Shown here piece after piece: positions 42,062 through 51,094 of a DNA stretch of 64,000 nt. The stretch covers positions 248,001 through 312,000 of the forward strand of contig NZ_FOYS01000002.1 of assembly GCF_900115785.1 (NCBI RefSeq). The letters are read 5' to 3'. How positions within the stretch are numbered: position 1 is the stretch's first letter; every line of letters begins with the position of its first letter. A program made the position numbers and the translations under genes. Below the pieces are notes generated by a model. The model was not told the DNA's origin, made no database searches, and was given only the letters and a program-made list of their open reading frames with translations. Source of the stretch: Halogeometricum limi (GTDB taxonomy: Archaea; Halobacteriota; Halobacteria; Halobacteriales; Haloferacaceae).

Positions 42062-43351
42062 TCAGCGAGGTGCCTCGCCCGTCGGCGACGGGAGGGCCCG
42101 GAGCGACCGCGGCGGGACGAGGAAGTTGCCGCGGCGTCGCACGAAGATGTACTCCAAGATGCCGTTGTTCACCCGTTGTCGAATCGTGGGGATGTCGGTC
42201 AGGTCCGACCCGTTCATCGCCTCGCGCACCTCCTCGAAGTCGGTGATGCGTCGCTGGAGACTCGGGAAGTGCAGGCTGGCCTCGCCGTCGTCGGTGGACT
42301 CGAAGTGTCTGCGGAGGAGACGGACGTTGCCGTCGGCGTCGCGGTTGCCGCGGGCGGCCTTCTGCGCGTGGCCGACGCGTCCGAACGTTTCCGCGTGGTC
42401 GCGAATCCGGTCGACGATTTCGGGCGTGATTCCGCTGTCGTCGCCGAGGTTGTCGCCGACGCCTTCGACGAGTCCGTCCGCGGCGTGGACCGGCGAGAAC
42501 AGTTCCATCACGCGCTCTTCGAAGTCCTGCTCTCCGTACCAGTCGTCCAGACGCTGACGGATGTTCGCGACGTGTTTCGTCGTCGCGCCCGCGAACGGCC
42601 CCTCGTCGATGGTCACGTAGTCTTCGGACGCCTGATTCTTCGCGAACCCGGCTTTGAACCCCATGAACAGCGGCGACTCCTCCGGGACCGGACCCGACTC
42701 CGGGATGCCCTTCAACTCCCCCTGTCGCTCGGCGGGCATCCCCGCACCGACGAACCCCGTTCGCCTGTCGGCGACGGTGAACACGTCCGTCAGTGGCGCG
42801 GCCACGTCGACGGTGTTCAGCGTGTCCGTCTCCCCGCGGAGGGCCTCTTCGGCCGCGAGGACGGCGTCCGCCCTGTCGGAGGCGAGGTGGAGGAGGGCGT
42901 CCTGCCGGTCGAACTCGGGGTCCTCGAACGACGAGAGGGCGCGAGGTTCCGGGAGGTCGAGCGTCTCGGGAAGCGGGTCGTCGTACCGCGAGAAGTAGCG
43001 CGGCGAGTAGGCGATGGAGTAGACGAGGCCCCGGTTGCTCCGTTCGTACGCGCGGTCGAGCGTCGTCAGGGCGTCCTCGACCGTCTGCCGGTCGTCGCCG
43101 TCGGGGACGCCGTCGCCGTCGAGAGAGAGGTACAGGAGGACTTGATGTCGCGGGAGGACGACGTTTCCGGAGTCGTCTCTCGGGAGCGAGTCGTTCCACG
43201 CGTGCTGACGTCGCGGGAGCGACGAGGGGTCGTCCGTTCCCGATGGTATCGGCTCGTCGGCCCGTGACACGCACGCCGAGAGCGCCGTCGCCCCGCCGAC
43301 GGCGACGGCGGCTTTCAGAAACGCTCGGCGCGATGCGTCGCCCTCGAACAT
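42062..43351 (-). CDS. Tat-exported protein, DUF7405-like
   Basis: A 429-residue secreted protein with a Tat signal and lipobox: SRRAFLKAAVAVGGATALSAC. Conserved-looking stretches include RRQHAWNDSLPRDDSGNVV, HQVLLYLSLDGDG, GFVGAGMPAERQ, GFKAGFAKNQASEDYVTI and TTKHVANIRQRLDDWYGEQDF. It resembles the haloarchaeal family I remember as DUF7405, whose members some annotation relates to Dyp-type peroxidases; haem binding is not proven by what I can see. It is beside a SCO gene, suggesting an extracytoplasmic redox role. ATG 43351 precedes the Tat motif. Confidence 0.78.
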   Translation of the reverse strand: MFEGDASRRAFLKAAVAVGGATALSACVSRADEPIPSGTDDPSSLPRRQHAWNDSLPRDDSGNVVLPRHQVLLYLSLDGDGVPDGDDRQTVEDALTTLDRAYERSNRGLVYSIAYSPRYFSRYDDPLPETLDLPEPRALSSFEDPEFDRQDALLHLASDRADAVLAAEEALRGETDTLNTVDVAAPLTDVFTVADRRTGFVGAGMPAERQGELKGIPESGPVPEESPLFMGFKAGFAKNQASEDYVTIDEGPFAGATTKHVANIRQRLDDWYGEQDFEERVMELFSPVHAADGLVEGVGDNLGDDSGITPEIVDRIRDHAETFGRVGHAQKAARGNRDADGNVRLLRRHFESTDDGEASLHFPSLQRRITDFEEVREAMNGSDLTDIPTIRQRVNNGILEYIFVRRRGNFLVPPRSLRALPSPTGEAPR

Positions 43352-43472
43352 AGTCGGGGCTAGGGCGGTGACGGTCAAGTGGGTTCTGGTGCGGGCGTCG
43401 TGAGGGGTGCGTCTCTCGAACGACGCGCCGCCAACCACACGGTTCTTAGCCGTCGATGTGCAAGTGTGGACG

Positions 43473-44168
43473 ATGAATCGACGCTCGTACCTGCGCGCCG
43501 CCGGACTCGTCGGCGCGACGGGACTGGCGGGGTGTGTCGGGAGTTCGGTCGCCGGGTTCGGCGACGACGACCCGAACGTCGTCCTCCGAGAACCCGACCG
43601 CGACCCCGAACTGGAGAGTTCCGACCTCCCGTACCCGGCGTGGGGTGAACGCGTCCCCGACGTGACAATTCCGCACGCGTTCTCCGGCGAGGGCGTGTCC
43701 GTCCGCGACATCGACGGCCCGCACTTTCACACGTTTTTCTTCACGAACTGCATGACCGTCTGTCCGGTCCTCATCAGCGCCCTCCGCGAGGTACAGGTCC
43801 ACTCGGTCACCGAGGGCTACGCCGACGAGGTGTCGTTCTACCCGGTGTCGTTCGACCCCGCCCGCGACGACGAGGCGGCCTTCAGAGCGGAGGCCGACCA
43901 GATGAACGTCGACACGGACGCCGGGAACTGGCACTTCCTCCGGCCCGACGGCGAGAGCGAGGCCCGGAGAATCGTCGACGACGAGTTCGGCGTCTTCTTC
44001 CAGAAGCAGGACCCGGAGAACGAGGGCGACCCGTACATGTTCGCGCACACGAGCGTCGTCCTCCTCGTGAACGGCGACGGCTACGTCGAACGCGCCTACC
44101 GCGGCACAGAACCGGACGAGACGGTTCTCATCGACGACCTGAAAAAGGTCCGACGAGCGTCGAACTGA
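43473..44168 (+). CDS. SCO1/SenC-family copper chaperone
   Basis: A 231-residue protein with a Tat/lipobox N-terminus (NRRSYLRAAGLVGATGLAGC). The metal-binding CxxxC is in TNCMTVCPVLI and the third ligand His in FAHTSVVLLVN. SCO proteins deliver Cu to the CuA centre of cytochrome oxidase or act as thiol reductases, outside the membrane. Adjacent genes (CcdA, TlpA, DsbA) fit such maturation. ATG 43473 chosen for the RR motif. Confidence 0.93.
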   Translation: MNRRSYLRAAGLVGATGLAGCVGSSVAGFGDDDPNVVLREPDRDPELESSDLPYPAWGERVPDVTIPHAFSGEGVSVRDIDGPHFHTFFFTNCMTVCPVLISALREVQVHSVTEGYADEVSFYPVSFDPARDDEAAFRAEADQMNVDTDAGNWHFLRPDGESEARRIVDDEFGVFFQKQDPENEGDPYMFAHTSVVLLVNGDGYVERAYRGTEPDETVLIDDLKKVRRASN

Positions 44169-44257
44169 CGGACGACGCACCCCGAATCGACCGAGACGAC
44201 GACGGCCACGACCACGACGAACGACGCGGCTTTCCCTCCCCGACTCGACTCACTCAC

Positions 44258-45460
44258 ATGAACAGACGGACCGAGCGACGACGACTCGCACTCGCGGTGT
44301 GGGCGGTGTTGGTCTCGCAGGTCCTCCTCTACCCGGGCGTCTCGGACCTCGTCCGGACGCTCGGCGGCGCGGGCGACGTGCGGGCCGGAATGTGGTTCCT
44401 CGTCGCCGAGTTCGCCGCGTTCGTCGCGTTCGCGGGCGTCTGGGGCGCGGCCAGCGACTCGCTCGGCCGCCGTCGTCCCCTCGTCGTCGCGGGCGCACTC
44501 GGCGGCGCACTCGGCTATCTCGCCCTCGCGGCCGCCCCCTCGCTCGACCTCTCGTTCGCCGCCGTCCTCCTCGTGCGCGTCCTCGGCGGGGCGATGACCA
44601 TCGGCGCGTTCTCGCTGTCGATGACGGCGCTCGCGGACCTCTCCTCGGAGAACGGCCGGAACATGGGCGCGGCGGGCATCGCCATCGGCCTCGGCGCGGC
44701 CCTCGGTTCGGTCGTCGGCGGGCGACTCTCCGACGCGGACCCGCTCTACCCGCTGTACGGCGCGGCCGTCCTCCTCGTCGTCGCCGCGGCACTCGTCGCC
44801 ACCGTCCCCGACCGAACCCCGGACGGCGTGCGGGTGCGCCTCGGCGTCGCCCTCGGCCGCCTCCGGGAACGACCCGAGTTGGGAATCCCGTACGCGTTCG
44901 GCTTCGTCGACCGGATGACGGCCGGGTTCTTCGCGCTCGTCGGCGTGTTCTACTTCAGAGAGACGTTCGGCCTCGACGCCTTCGGCGCGGGCCTCTCGCT
45001 GTTCGCGTTCTTCTTCCCGTTCGCGATTCTGCAGTATCCGCTCGGCGTGCTCTCCGACAGGGTGGGGCGGTTCGTCCCCGTCGTCGTCGGTTCCGTCGGC
45101 TACGGCGTCACCATCGTCGCCGTCGGCGTCGCGCCGACGCTTCCCGTCGCCCTCGGGTCGATGGTCCTCGTCGGCGTGTTCGGCGCGCTCGTCGCTCCGG
45201 CGACGATGGCGCTGGTGACGGACGTGGCGAGTCCGGAAGAGCGAGGGGCCGCGCTCGGCGGCTTCAACGTGTTCGGCAGTCTCGGTTTCTTGGCCGGGTT
45301 CCTCGTCGGCGGACTCGCGACGTCGACGGCGGGCTACCTCACCGCCTTCCTCGCCGTCGGCCTCTCGGAAGTCGCCATCGCCGTCGTCGCCGCGCGGGCG
45401 GTCAGGCGCCTCTCGTCGGGGGGATTCGGCGTCGGCGTCGTCGACGGCGCGGGTGACTGA
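44258..45460 (+). CDS. MFS transporter
   Basis: A 400-residue protein with 12 hydrophobic helices. Motif A SDSLGRRRPLVVAG is in loop 2-3 and the second half repeats it as LSDRVGRFVPVVVG. Resembles drug-proton antiporters (DHA1-like). Ligand unknown. Starts 89 bp after the SCO gene, so it may have its own promoter. Confidence 0.9.
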   Translation: MNRRTERRRLALAVWAVLVSQVLLYPGVSDLVRTLGGAGDVRAGMWFLVAEFAAFVAFAGVWGAASDSLGRRRPLVVAGALGGALGYLALAAAPSLDLSFAAVLLVRVLGGAMTIGAFSLSMTALADLSSENGRNMGAAGIAIGLGAALGSVVGGRLSDADPLYPLYGAAVLLVVAAALVATVPDRTPDGVRVRLGVALGRLRERPELGIPYAFGFVDRMTAGFFALVGVFYFRETFGLDAFGAGLSLFAFFFPFAILQYPLGVLSDRVGRFVPVVVGSVGYGVTIVAVGVAPTLPVALGSMVLVGVFGALVAPATMALVTDVASPEERGAALGGFNVFGSLGFLAGFLVGGLATSTAGYLTAFLAVGLSEVAIAVVAARAVRRLSSGGFGVGVVDGAGD

Positions 45461-45472
45461 CCCGGGACCGAG

Positions 45473-46447
45473 TCAGTCGTGCCCGGAGACGCGAACCGGT
45501 TCGTACGGTTCTTCGAGGTAGTCCATCTCCGAGGACGTGAGTTTCACGTCGAGGGCTTCGACGGCGTCTTCGAGGTGTTCGATGCTCGTCGTCCCGACGA
45601 TTGGCGCGTCGACGGTGTCTTTGTGGAACAGCCACGCCAGCCCTATCTGCGCCATCTTCACGCCCTTCTCCTCGGCGAGTTCTTCGATGCGCTCGTTCAC
45701 CTCGACGCCGCCGCCCGCTAAGTAGGGGTGGTCGTGCGCGAGCGAGTCCGTCTCGCCGCGTTTCGTCGAACGGGCGTCCTCGTGCGGGCGGGCGACCCAC
45801 CCGCGGGCGAGCGGCGACCACGGGATGACCCCGACGTTCTCCTTCTCGCAGAGCGGGAGCATCTCGCGCTCTTCCTCCCGATAGAGGAGGTTGTAGTGGT
45901 TCTGCATCGTCGCGAACCGGTCCAGACCGAGGCGCTCGGACGTGTGGAGGGCGTCGGCGAACTGGTGCGCCCACATCGACGACGCGCCGAAGTAGCGCGC
46001 CTTCCCGCGCCGCACGACGTCGTCGAGGGCGCGGAGCGTCGTCTCGACGGGCGTGTCGTAGTCCCAGCGGTGGATCTGAAGCAAGTCGACCGTGTCCATG
46101 CCGAGTCTGTCGAGGGAGTTGTCCACCTCCTGTTCGATGGCCTTCCGCGAGAGGCCGCCCGAGTTCGGGTCGTCTTCGTCCATCTGGAAGTACACCTTCG
46201 TCGCCACCACCGCCTCGTCGCGGCGGCCTTCCAACGCCTCGCCGAGGATACGTTCGGACTCGCCCGCAGAGTACATGTTCGCGGTGTCGAAGAAGTTGAT
46301 TCCGAGGTCGATGGCCCGGTCGACCAACTCCTTGCCCTCCTCCTCGTCTAACACCCACTCGCGCCAGTCGCTCGTCCCGAAACTCATACAACCGAGGCAG
46401 ATTTTCGACACTTCCATCCCGGTGTCACCGAGCGTCGTGTACTCCAT
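45473..46447 (-). CDS. Aldo/keto reductase
   Basis: A 324-residue NADPH-dependent oxidoreductase. The tetrad is visible: Asp in FFDTANMY, Tyr in NMYSAGESE, Lys in VVATKVYF, His in LQIHRWDY. GTTSIEHLEDA near the end binds the cofactor phosphate. Length fits AKR families such as AKR11/13 (YakC-like). ATG 46447 (MEYTTLGDTGMEVSKICLGC) is standard; upstream frame is nonconserved. Reduces aldehydes or ketones; substrate unknown. Convergent with the MFS gene, 12 bp apart. Confidence 0.93.
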   Translation of the reverse strand: MEYTTLGDTGMEVSKICLGCMSFGTSDWREWVLDEEEGKELVDRAIDLGINFFDTANMYSAGESERILGEALEGRRDEAVVATKVYFQMDEDDPNSGGLSRKAIEQEVDNSLDRLGMDTVDLLQIHRWDYDTPVETTLRALDDVVRRGKARYFGASSMWAHQFADALHTSERLGLDRFATMQNHYNLLYREEEREMLPLCEKENVGVIPWSPLARGWVARPHEDARSTKRGETDSLAHDHPYLAGGGVEVNERIEELAEEKGVKMAQIGLAWLFHKDTVDAPIVGTTSIEHLEDAVEALDVKLTSSEMDYLEEPYEPVRVSGHD

Positions 46448-46667
46448 GGTGGCCGTACACACACCCGCACGGACGAAAAAACCACGCGAGGCGGTTCGGA
46501 CCACCGCATTCTCGACGACGCTCCGGTTCAGAGACGAAGACGGGGTCGGTGAGAAGACAGATATTCGCACGTCACAGCGGTTCACGCGGCGTTTATCGGC
46601 TATCACGTCGTACTGACGAACGAGAGCGAAGCGGTTCAGTGGGGACCGCTCGTTCGAGGTGTTCGCC

Positions 46668-47768
46668 ATGCACACTACGTCGGTCAGGAGACTACTCGCC
46701 GTCCTCGTTGCACTCCTCGTCTTCACGGGGAGCGTCGCGGGGGTCGCGAGCGCGCAGCAAGAGCCCTTCGGGGCGACGGTCGTCGTCGCCGAAGGTGAGA
46801 CCTACGTCGGAACGCTCGAAGCAGTCGCGGGCAGCGTCGTCGTCGCGGGGACGGTCGAGGGCGACCTGCAAGCGGTCGCCGGAACCGTCGTCCTCACCGA
46901 CACCGGTCGGGTGACCGGGTCGGTCGAGGCGGCCGCCGGGACCGTCACGATAGACGGAGCGGTCGGCGGGTCCGTCGGCGTCGCGAGCGGCGTACTCGCC
47001 GTCGGCGAGACGGCCACCGTCGGCGGCGACCTCGAAGCGGGCGCGGGTGACGTCCGACTCGCCGGGACCGTCGACGGCGACGTGACCGTCGGAGCCGAGA
47101 CGTTCGTCGTCGCCGGAACCGCCGTCGTCGGCGGCGCGGTCACGTACGACGCCGAGACGTTCACGCTCGCGGACGACGCCTCGGTCGCCGGACCGGTCAC
47201 CCGAGACACGTCGCTCACGGTCGGAACGCCCGTCGTCGGGAGCGACTTCGACGGCTTCGTTCTCCCCCCGGGAGTCGTCGCCGCCTACGGTCTCTTCGTC
47301 AACGCCGTCCTCGGTGCCGCACTCTTGCTCGTCGCGCCTCGGTTCGCCGCCCGCGTGACCACCGTCGGTACCACGGGTGCGGTCAGAAGCGGCGGTGTCG
47401 GCCTCCTCGTGCTGGTGGGCGTCCCCGTCGCACTGGTGTTGCTGCTCCTCACCGTCGTCGGCATCCCGATTTCCCTCGCGGGACTGCTCGCGTTCGCCCT
47501 CGTCCTCTGGGTGACGAGCGTCTACGGTGCACTCGTCCTCGGGACGTGGCTCCTCTCGCTCGGTGACTACGAGAACCGGTGGGCCGCCCTACTGGTCGGC
47601 CTGTTCCTCGTCAGTCTCGTCGGGTTCGTCCCCCTCGGCGGCGTCGTGCAGTTCGTCGTCCTCCTCGTCGGCCTCGGTGCGTTCGCACTCGCGGTCCGCG
47701 GCGAGGGTGGCGACGACGGCGACGACTCCGTGGAGTCGTTCGGCGGCGACGAAGCGCCGATGGCGTGA
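46668..47768 (+). CDS. Secreted bactofilin-like polymer-forming protein with membrane domain
   Basis: A 366-residue protein. A signal peptide (RRLLAVLVALLVFTGSVAGVASA) precedes a beta-helix of repeated valine-glycine strands (AVAGSVVVAGTVEGDLQAVAGTVVL, TVGGDLEAGAGDVRLAGTVDGD), like polymer-forming cytoskeletal proteins. From about residue 205 there are five or six hydrophobic helices and an acidic tail. A signal-bearing beta-helix fused to a membrane domain suggests an outside-facing scaffold rather than a cytosolic filament. ATG 46668 is used; a GTG at 46659 is possible and a GAGGTG lies upstream. Confidence 0.8.
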   Translation: MHTTSVRRLLAVLVALLVFTGSVAGVASAQQEPFGATVVVAEGETYVGTLEAVAGSVVVAGTVEGDLQAVAGTVVLTDTGRVTGSVEAAAGTVTIDGAVGGSVGVASGVLAVGETATVGGDLEAGAGDVRLAGTVDGDVTVGAETFVVAGTAVVGGAVTYDAETFTLADDASVAGPVTRDTSLTVGTPVVGSDFDGFVLPPGVVAAYGLFVNAVLGAALLLVAPRFAARVTTVGTTGAVRSGGVGLLVLVGVPVALVLLLLTVVGIPISLAGLLAFALVLWVTSVYGALVLGTWLLSLGDYENRWAALLVGLFLVSLVGFVPLGGVVQFVVLLVGLGAFALAVRGEGGDDGDDSVESFGGDEAPMA

Positions 47769-48179
47769 CTCTCCCCGGAACCGAGAGATTCTTCGCGAAT
47801 CGTCCTGATATAAACTGAGTCAGCAATTGTGTAAGCAAGGAAACAATTTTTATCTAATGCAACCGTACGAGCAGACGGGAGTTCCGGAAGGCGACCGCGA
47901 GAGAAGCGCCGCTCCTCCGTTCTTCGGCGCTTTCGACCGTTTCGAGACGGATTCGAGAGGGAGCACAGCGACCGACGAGTGTCGCGAGTTCTCGCGACAC
48001 TTTCACGACGTCTCTCGTTCCGTCGCGTCCGACACGACGCCGCGTCGGTACGCGAGCGAGAGGTACTGTCTCGACCCGAACACGTCGGCGCAGACTCGTT
48101 TCGCGAGAGCGCCATCGAACGGGAGACCCATCGGTTCCGTGACCCAAATCATTATTCATCACGTTTCCGATTGAGAGGC
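47769..48179. other. 411-bp intergenic region with a hairpin, possible small RNA
   Basis: No convincing protein. A promoter-like TTTTTATCTA is at 47847-47856 and an isolated perfect hairpin at 47979-48000, so a transcript of about 120 nt is possible. A second promoter CATTATTCATC near 48146-48156 precedes the acyl-CoA ligase. An open frame from 47827 is Arg/Ser-rich without conserved features. Confidence 0.5.
47979..48000. other. Perfect 10-bp-stem hairpin
   Basis: GTGTCGCGAG-TT-CTCGCGACAC, a perfect inverted repeat with a 2-base loop, followed by TTTC. As RNA it would be very stable. It may end a small RNA or be a protein-binding site. Confidence 0.6.
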
Positions 48180-49832
48180 ATGGCACTGTCATACGACGAC
48201 GCGGTCGGCGAGTTCGAGTGGGACATCCCGGACGACTACACGCTCCCGTCCGTCGTCGCCTCGCACGCCGACGCGTTCGGTGACCGAGTGGCGCTTCGCT
48301 TCCGCGACGACGACGGCGGGCGCGAAGAACGGACCTACGCCGACCTGCGCGACGATATGAACCGCTTCGCGAACGCTCTCGAATCGATGGGCGTCGAGAA
48401 GGGTGACCGCGTGATGCACCTCGTCCCGCGACACCCCGACGTGTTCGCCGTCCAACTCGGCGCGCTGAAACGCGGCGCACTCCTCGTCCCCTCCTCGGCG
48501 ATGCTGAAGCCGAAAGACATCGCCTACCGCGCGAACGACTGCGAGGCGACGACGGTGGTGGCGCACGACTCTCTCGTGGAGATGGTCGACGACGTTCGCG
48601 AGGAGACGCCGTTCGAGAACTTCGTCTGTCTCGGCGGGTCGCCGGAGGGGTGGGAGTCGTTCGAATCGCTCGTCGACGGGCGGGAGACGACGCACGAGGG
48701 CCCCGAACTCGGCGCGTCGGACCCGATGTCTATCAACTACACGTCGGGGACGACGGGGCAACCGAAACCCGTGATGCACCGCCACCGCTGGATGCGCTGT
48801 TTCGAACTCGTCAACGCGCCGTACTGGTGGGGCGTCACCGCCGACGGCGTCGTCCCGCCCGGCGAGTCCGACGAACCCGCCGACTTAGCGGACGAACTCC
48901 TCTGGGCGACGACGGGAACCGGGTGGGCCAAGTGGTTCTGGAGTCCCGTCGGCGTCGGTCTCACGACGGGAGCGACCCAACTGCTCTACGACGGCGAGTT
49001 CGACCCCGAGACGTTCCTCTCCATCATGGCCGACGAGGGCGTGACGCGTCTGTGCGCCGTTCCGACCCAGTACCGGATGTTCTCGCAGGTGGACCTCTCG
49101 GCGTACGACATCGACCTCAGGGCCGCGCTCTCGGCCGGCGAACCGCTGAACCGCGAACCCATCGAGGAGATAGAGTCGGCGTTCGGCGTCACCCCGCGCG
49201 ACGGGTACGGACAGACCGAGACGGTCGCTCTCGTGACGAACTACCCCGGCGTCGAGGTCAAACCGGGGAGCATGGGCAAGCCGACGCCGGGTCTCGGGAC
49301 GACGATAATCGACGACGACGAGAACGAACTGGAGGCGGGCGAAATCGGCGAGATAGCGGTTCCCGTGGACTGTCCCGGCATCTTCGACGGCTACTACGAA
49401 CGCGACGACTTGGACCGCGAGACGTTCTTCGGGGAGTTCTACCGCACCGGCGACTTGGCCTCCCGCGACGAGGACGGCTTCTTCTTCTTCGAGGGCCGCG
49501 CGGACGACATCATCATCTCCGCGGGCTACCGCATCGGTCCCTTCGAGGTGGAGGACGCACTCGTCTCGCATCCCGCCGTCGCGGAGGCGGCCGCCGTCGC
49601 CTCCCCGCACGAGGAACGCGGCGACGTCGTGAAGGCGTACGTCGTCCTCGCGGACGGTTACGAGGGGTCAGACGAACTGGTGACCGAGATACAGACGTTC
49701 ATGAAAGAGGAGACGGCCCCGTACAAGTATCCGCGCCGAGTCGAGTTCGTCGACGAACTGCCGAAGACCTCCTCGGGGAAGATTCGGCGCATCGAACTCC
49801 GGAGTCGAGAAGAGGATGCGTTCGGACGGTAA
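48180..49832 (+). CDS. Acyl-CoA synthetase / AMP-dependent ligase
   Basis: A 550-residue adenylate-forming enzyme. P-loop-like YTSGTTGQPKPVMH binds ATP; DGYGQTETVALVTNYPG, YRTGDLASRDEDGFFFFEGRADDIIISAGYRI and the C-terminal Lys in PKTSSGKIRRIEL are the A4-A10 motifs. It activates a fatty or other carboxylic acid to acyl-CoA via acyl-AMP, in the cytosol. The medium-chain acyl-CoA ligase subgroup fits best. The frame is open to 47979, but ATG 48180 is preceded by GAGAGG and the conserved start. Confidence 0.93.
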   Translation: MALSYDDAVGEFEWDIPDDYTLPSVVASHADAFGDRVALRFRDDDGGREERTYADLRDDMNRFANALESMGVEKGDRVMHLVPRHPDVFAVQLGALKRGALLVPSSAMLKPKDIAYRANDCEATTVVAHDSLVEMVDDVREETPFENFVCLGGSPEGWESFESLVDGRETTHEGPELGASDPMSINYTSGTTGQPKPVMHRHRWMRCFELVNAPYWWGVTADGVVPPGESDEPADLADELLWATTGTGWAKWFWSPVGVGLTTGATQLLYDGEFDPETFLSIMADEGVTRLCAVPTQYRMFSQVDLSAYDIDLRAALSAGEPLNREPIEEIESAFGVTPRDGYGQTETVALVTNYPGVEVKPGSMGKPTPGLGTTIIDDDENELEAGEIGEIAVPVDCPGIFDGYYERDDLDRETFFGEFYRTGDLASRDEDGFFFFEGRADDIIISAGYRIGPFEVEDALVSHPAVAEAAAVASPHEERGDVVKAYVVLADGYEGSDELVTEIQTFMKEETAPYKYPRRVEFVDELPKTSSGKIRRIELRSREEDAFGR

Positions 49833-49882
49833 TCGCCCCACGCACGTACCTTCTTACCACTCGTTTCCCTTTCAGTGAGTAG

Positions 49883-50680
49883 ATGTACGTCGCAGACCAG
49901 ACGTGGCCCGAACTCCGAGAGTACGTCGCCGAAGAGTCCGTCGCACTCGTTCCGCTCGGTTCGACAGAACAGCACGGCCCGCACCTGCCACTCGCCACCG
50001 ATCACCTCATCGCGGAGGCGTTGGCGCGCGAGGCCGCGGACCGGACGAGCGTCCTCTGCACGCCCACGGTGAACGTCGGCGTCAGTCCGCACCACCGACA
50101 GTTCCACGGGACGATGTGGGTGGACGCCCCCCAGTTCCGCGACTACGTGGAGTCGCTGACGCGCAACCTCGCGTACCACGGCATCGACCGGGTCGTCTAC
50201 GTCAACGCGCACGGCGGCAACGCCCAACACCTGCGCGAAGTCGGCCGTCGCCTCCGCGACGACGGGACGATGTACGCCATCGAGTGGATGTGGGACGAGT
50301 CGATTCCGGACCTCGTGAGCGAGGTGTTCGAACACAACGGCCCGCACGGCGGACCGAAGGAGACGGCGATGATACAGCACGTCGCTGGCCACCTCGTCCG
50401 CGAAGACCAGTTGGAGGCGGCCCGGGACGGCGGACTCGTGGACCTCGACGACTCGGAGAACTACATGATGCACGGCGCTCGGACGTTCTACGACGCCGTA
50501 GAGAACTCCGGGAACGGCGTCTTCGGCGACCAGACGGACGCGACGGCGGAGAAGGGCGAGCAGTTGTTCGAGGCGGCGACCGAGCAGTTGGTGAAACTGG
50601 TCGAGTGGTTAGACGCGAGTCGGTTCGAGGACCTGATGGCGCCGGCGCATCTGGACCCGCAACCGGGCAGTCGCCGATAG
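49883..50680 (+). CDS. Creatininase-family amidohydrolase, possible ArfB-like
   Basis: A 265-residue protein with creatininase metal motifs: LGSTEQHGPHLPLATD (Glu, His, Asp), NAHGGNAQHL (His) and a late Glu near GGPKETAMIQHVAG. In methanogens a member of this family (ArfB) deformylates the GTP cyclohydrolase III product in riboflavin/F420 synthesis. This gene could fill that role with gch3 at 6.9 kb, but other amidohydrolase activities exist in the family. ATG 49883; monocistronic. Confidence 0.87.
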   Translation: MYVADQTWPELREYVAEESVALVPLGSTEQHGPHLPLATDHLIAEALAREAADRTSVLCTPTVNVGVSPHHRQFHGTMWVDAPQFRDYVESLTRNLAYHGIDRVVYVNAHGGNAQHLREVGRRLRDDGTMYAIEWMWDESIPDLVSEVFEHNGPHGGPKETAMIQHVAGHLVREDQLEAARDGGLVDLDDSENYMMHGARTFYDAVENSGNGVFGDQTDATAEKGEQLFEAATEQLVKLVEWLDASRFEDLMAPAHLDPQPGSRR

Positions 50681-50835
50681 GCGGCCGCGGTCCGCCGCAT
50701 CTCGAAGCACCGTCTCGGCGGGATGCCGCGACAGGGAGGAGAACGAGGCTGTCGCTCGCGAGGGGTAAAATACCGCAGAATCGTGGTGAGAATCGACGTG
50801 ACCGCCGACCGCAGTACCGCTATCGTGTTGCGTTC

Positions 50836-51030
50836 TTAGAGACGCTGGAGGTTCTTGGCGCGCGGGCCTTTGTCGGCCTGCTCGATGTCGAACTCCACCT
50901 CTTGGCCTTCTTCGAGGTCCGGACCTCCAACGTCTTCCATGTGGAAGAACACGTCTTCGTCCGCGTCGTCTGATTCGATAAATCCGTAGCCGCCTGTGTC
51001 GTTAAAGAACGCAACCGTACCTTTCGCCAT
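50836..51030 (-). CDS. cspA: Cold-shock domain protein
   Basis: A 64-residue CspA-type protein: MAKGTVAFFNDTGGYGFIESDDADEDVFFHMEDV has the RNP-like GYGFI and VFFH motifs that bind single-stranded nucleic acid. Acidic, as in haloarchaea, ending RAKNLQRL. It acts as an RNA chaperone. The frame is open to 51144, but ATG 51030 is the standard start. Confidence 0.95.
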   Translation of the reverse strand: MAKGTVAFFNDTGGYGFIESDDADEDVFFHMEDVGGPDLEEGQEVEFDIEQADKGPRAKNLQRL

Positions 51031-51094
51031 TGCATGTGACCAGAGAACGACTGTCCTGATAAGGCTTCCGCCGTCTCTCGGTTTTCCGAGAGTG

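Noticed and set aside
42032-43267. Plus-strand frame of 411 codons opposite the Tat protein gene
   Set aside because: Antisense to a gene with a clear Tat signal and lipobox; no motif of its own.
47827-48174. 115-codon plus frame from 47827
   Set aside because: Arg/Ser-rich with no conserved feature; a hairpin and two promoter-like boxes lie inside it, so a non-coding region is more likely.
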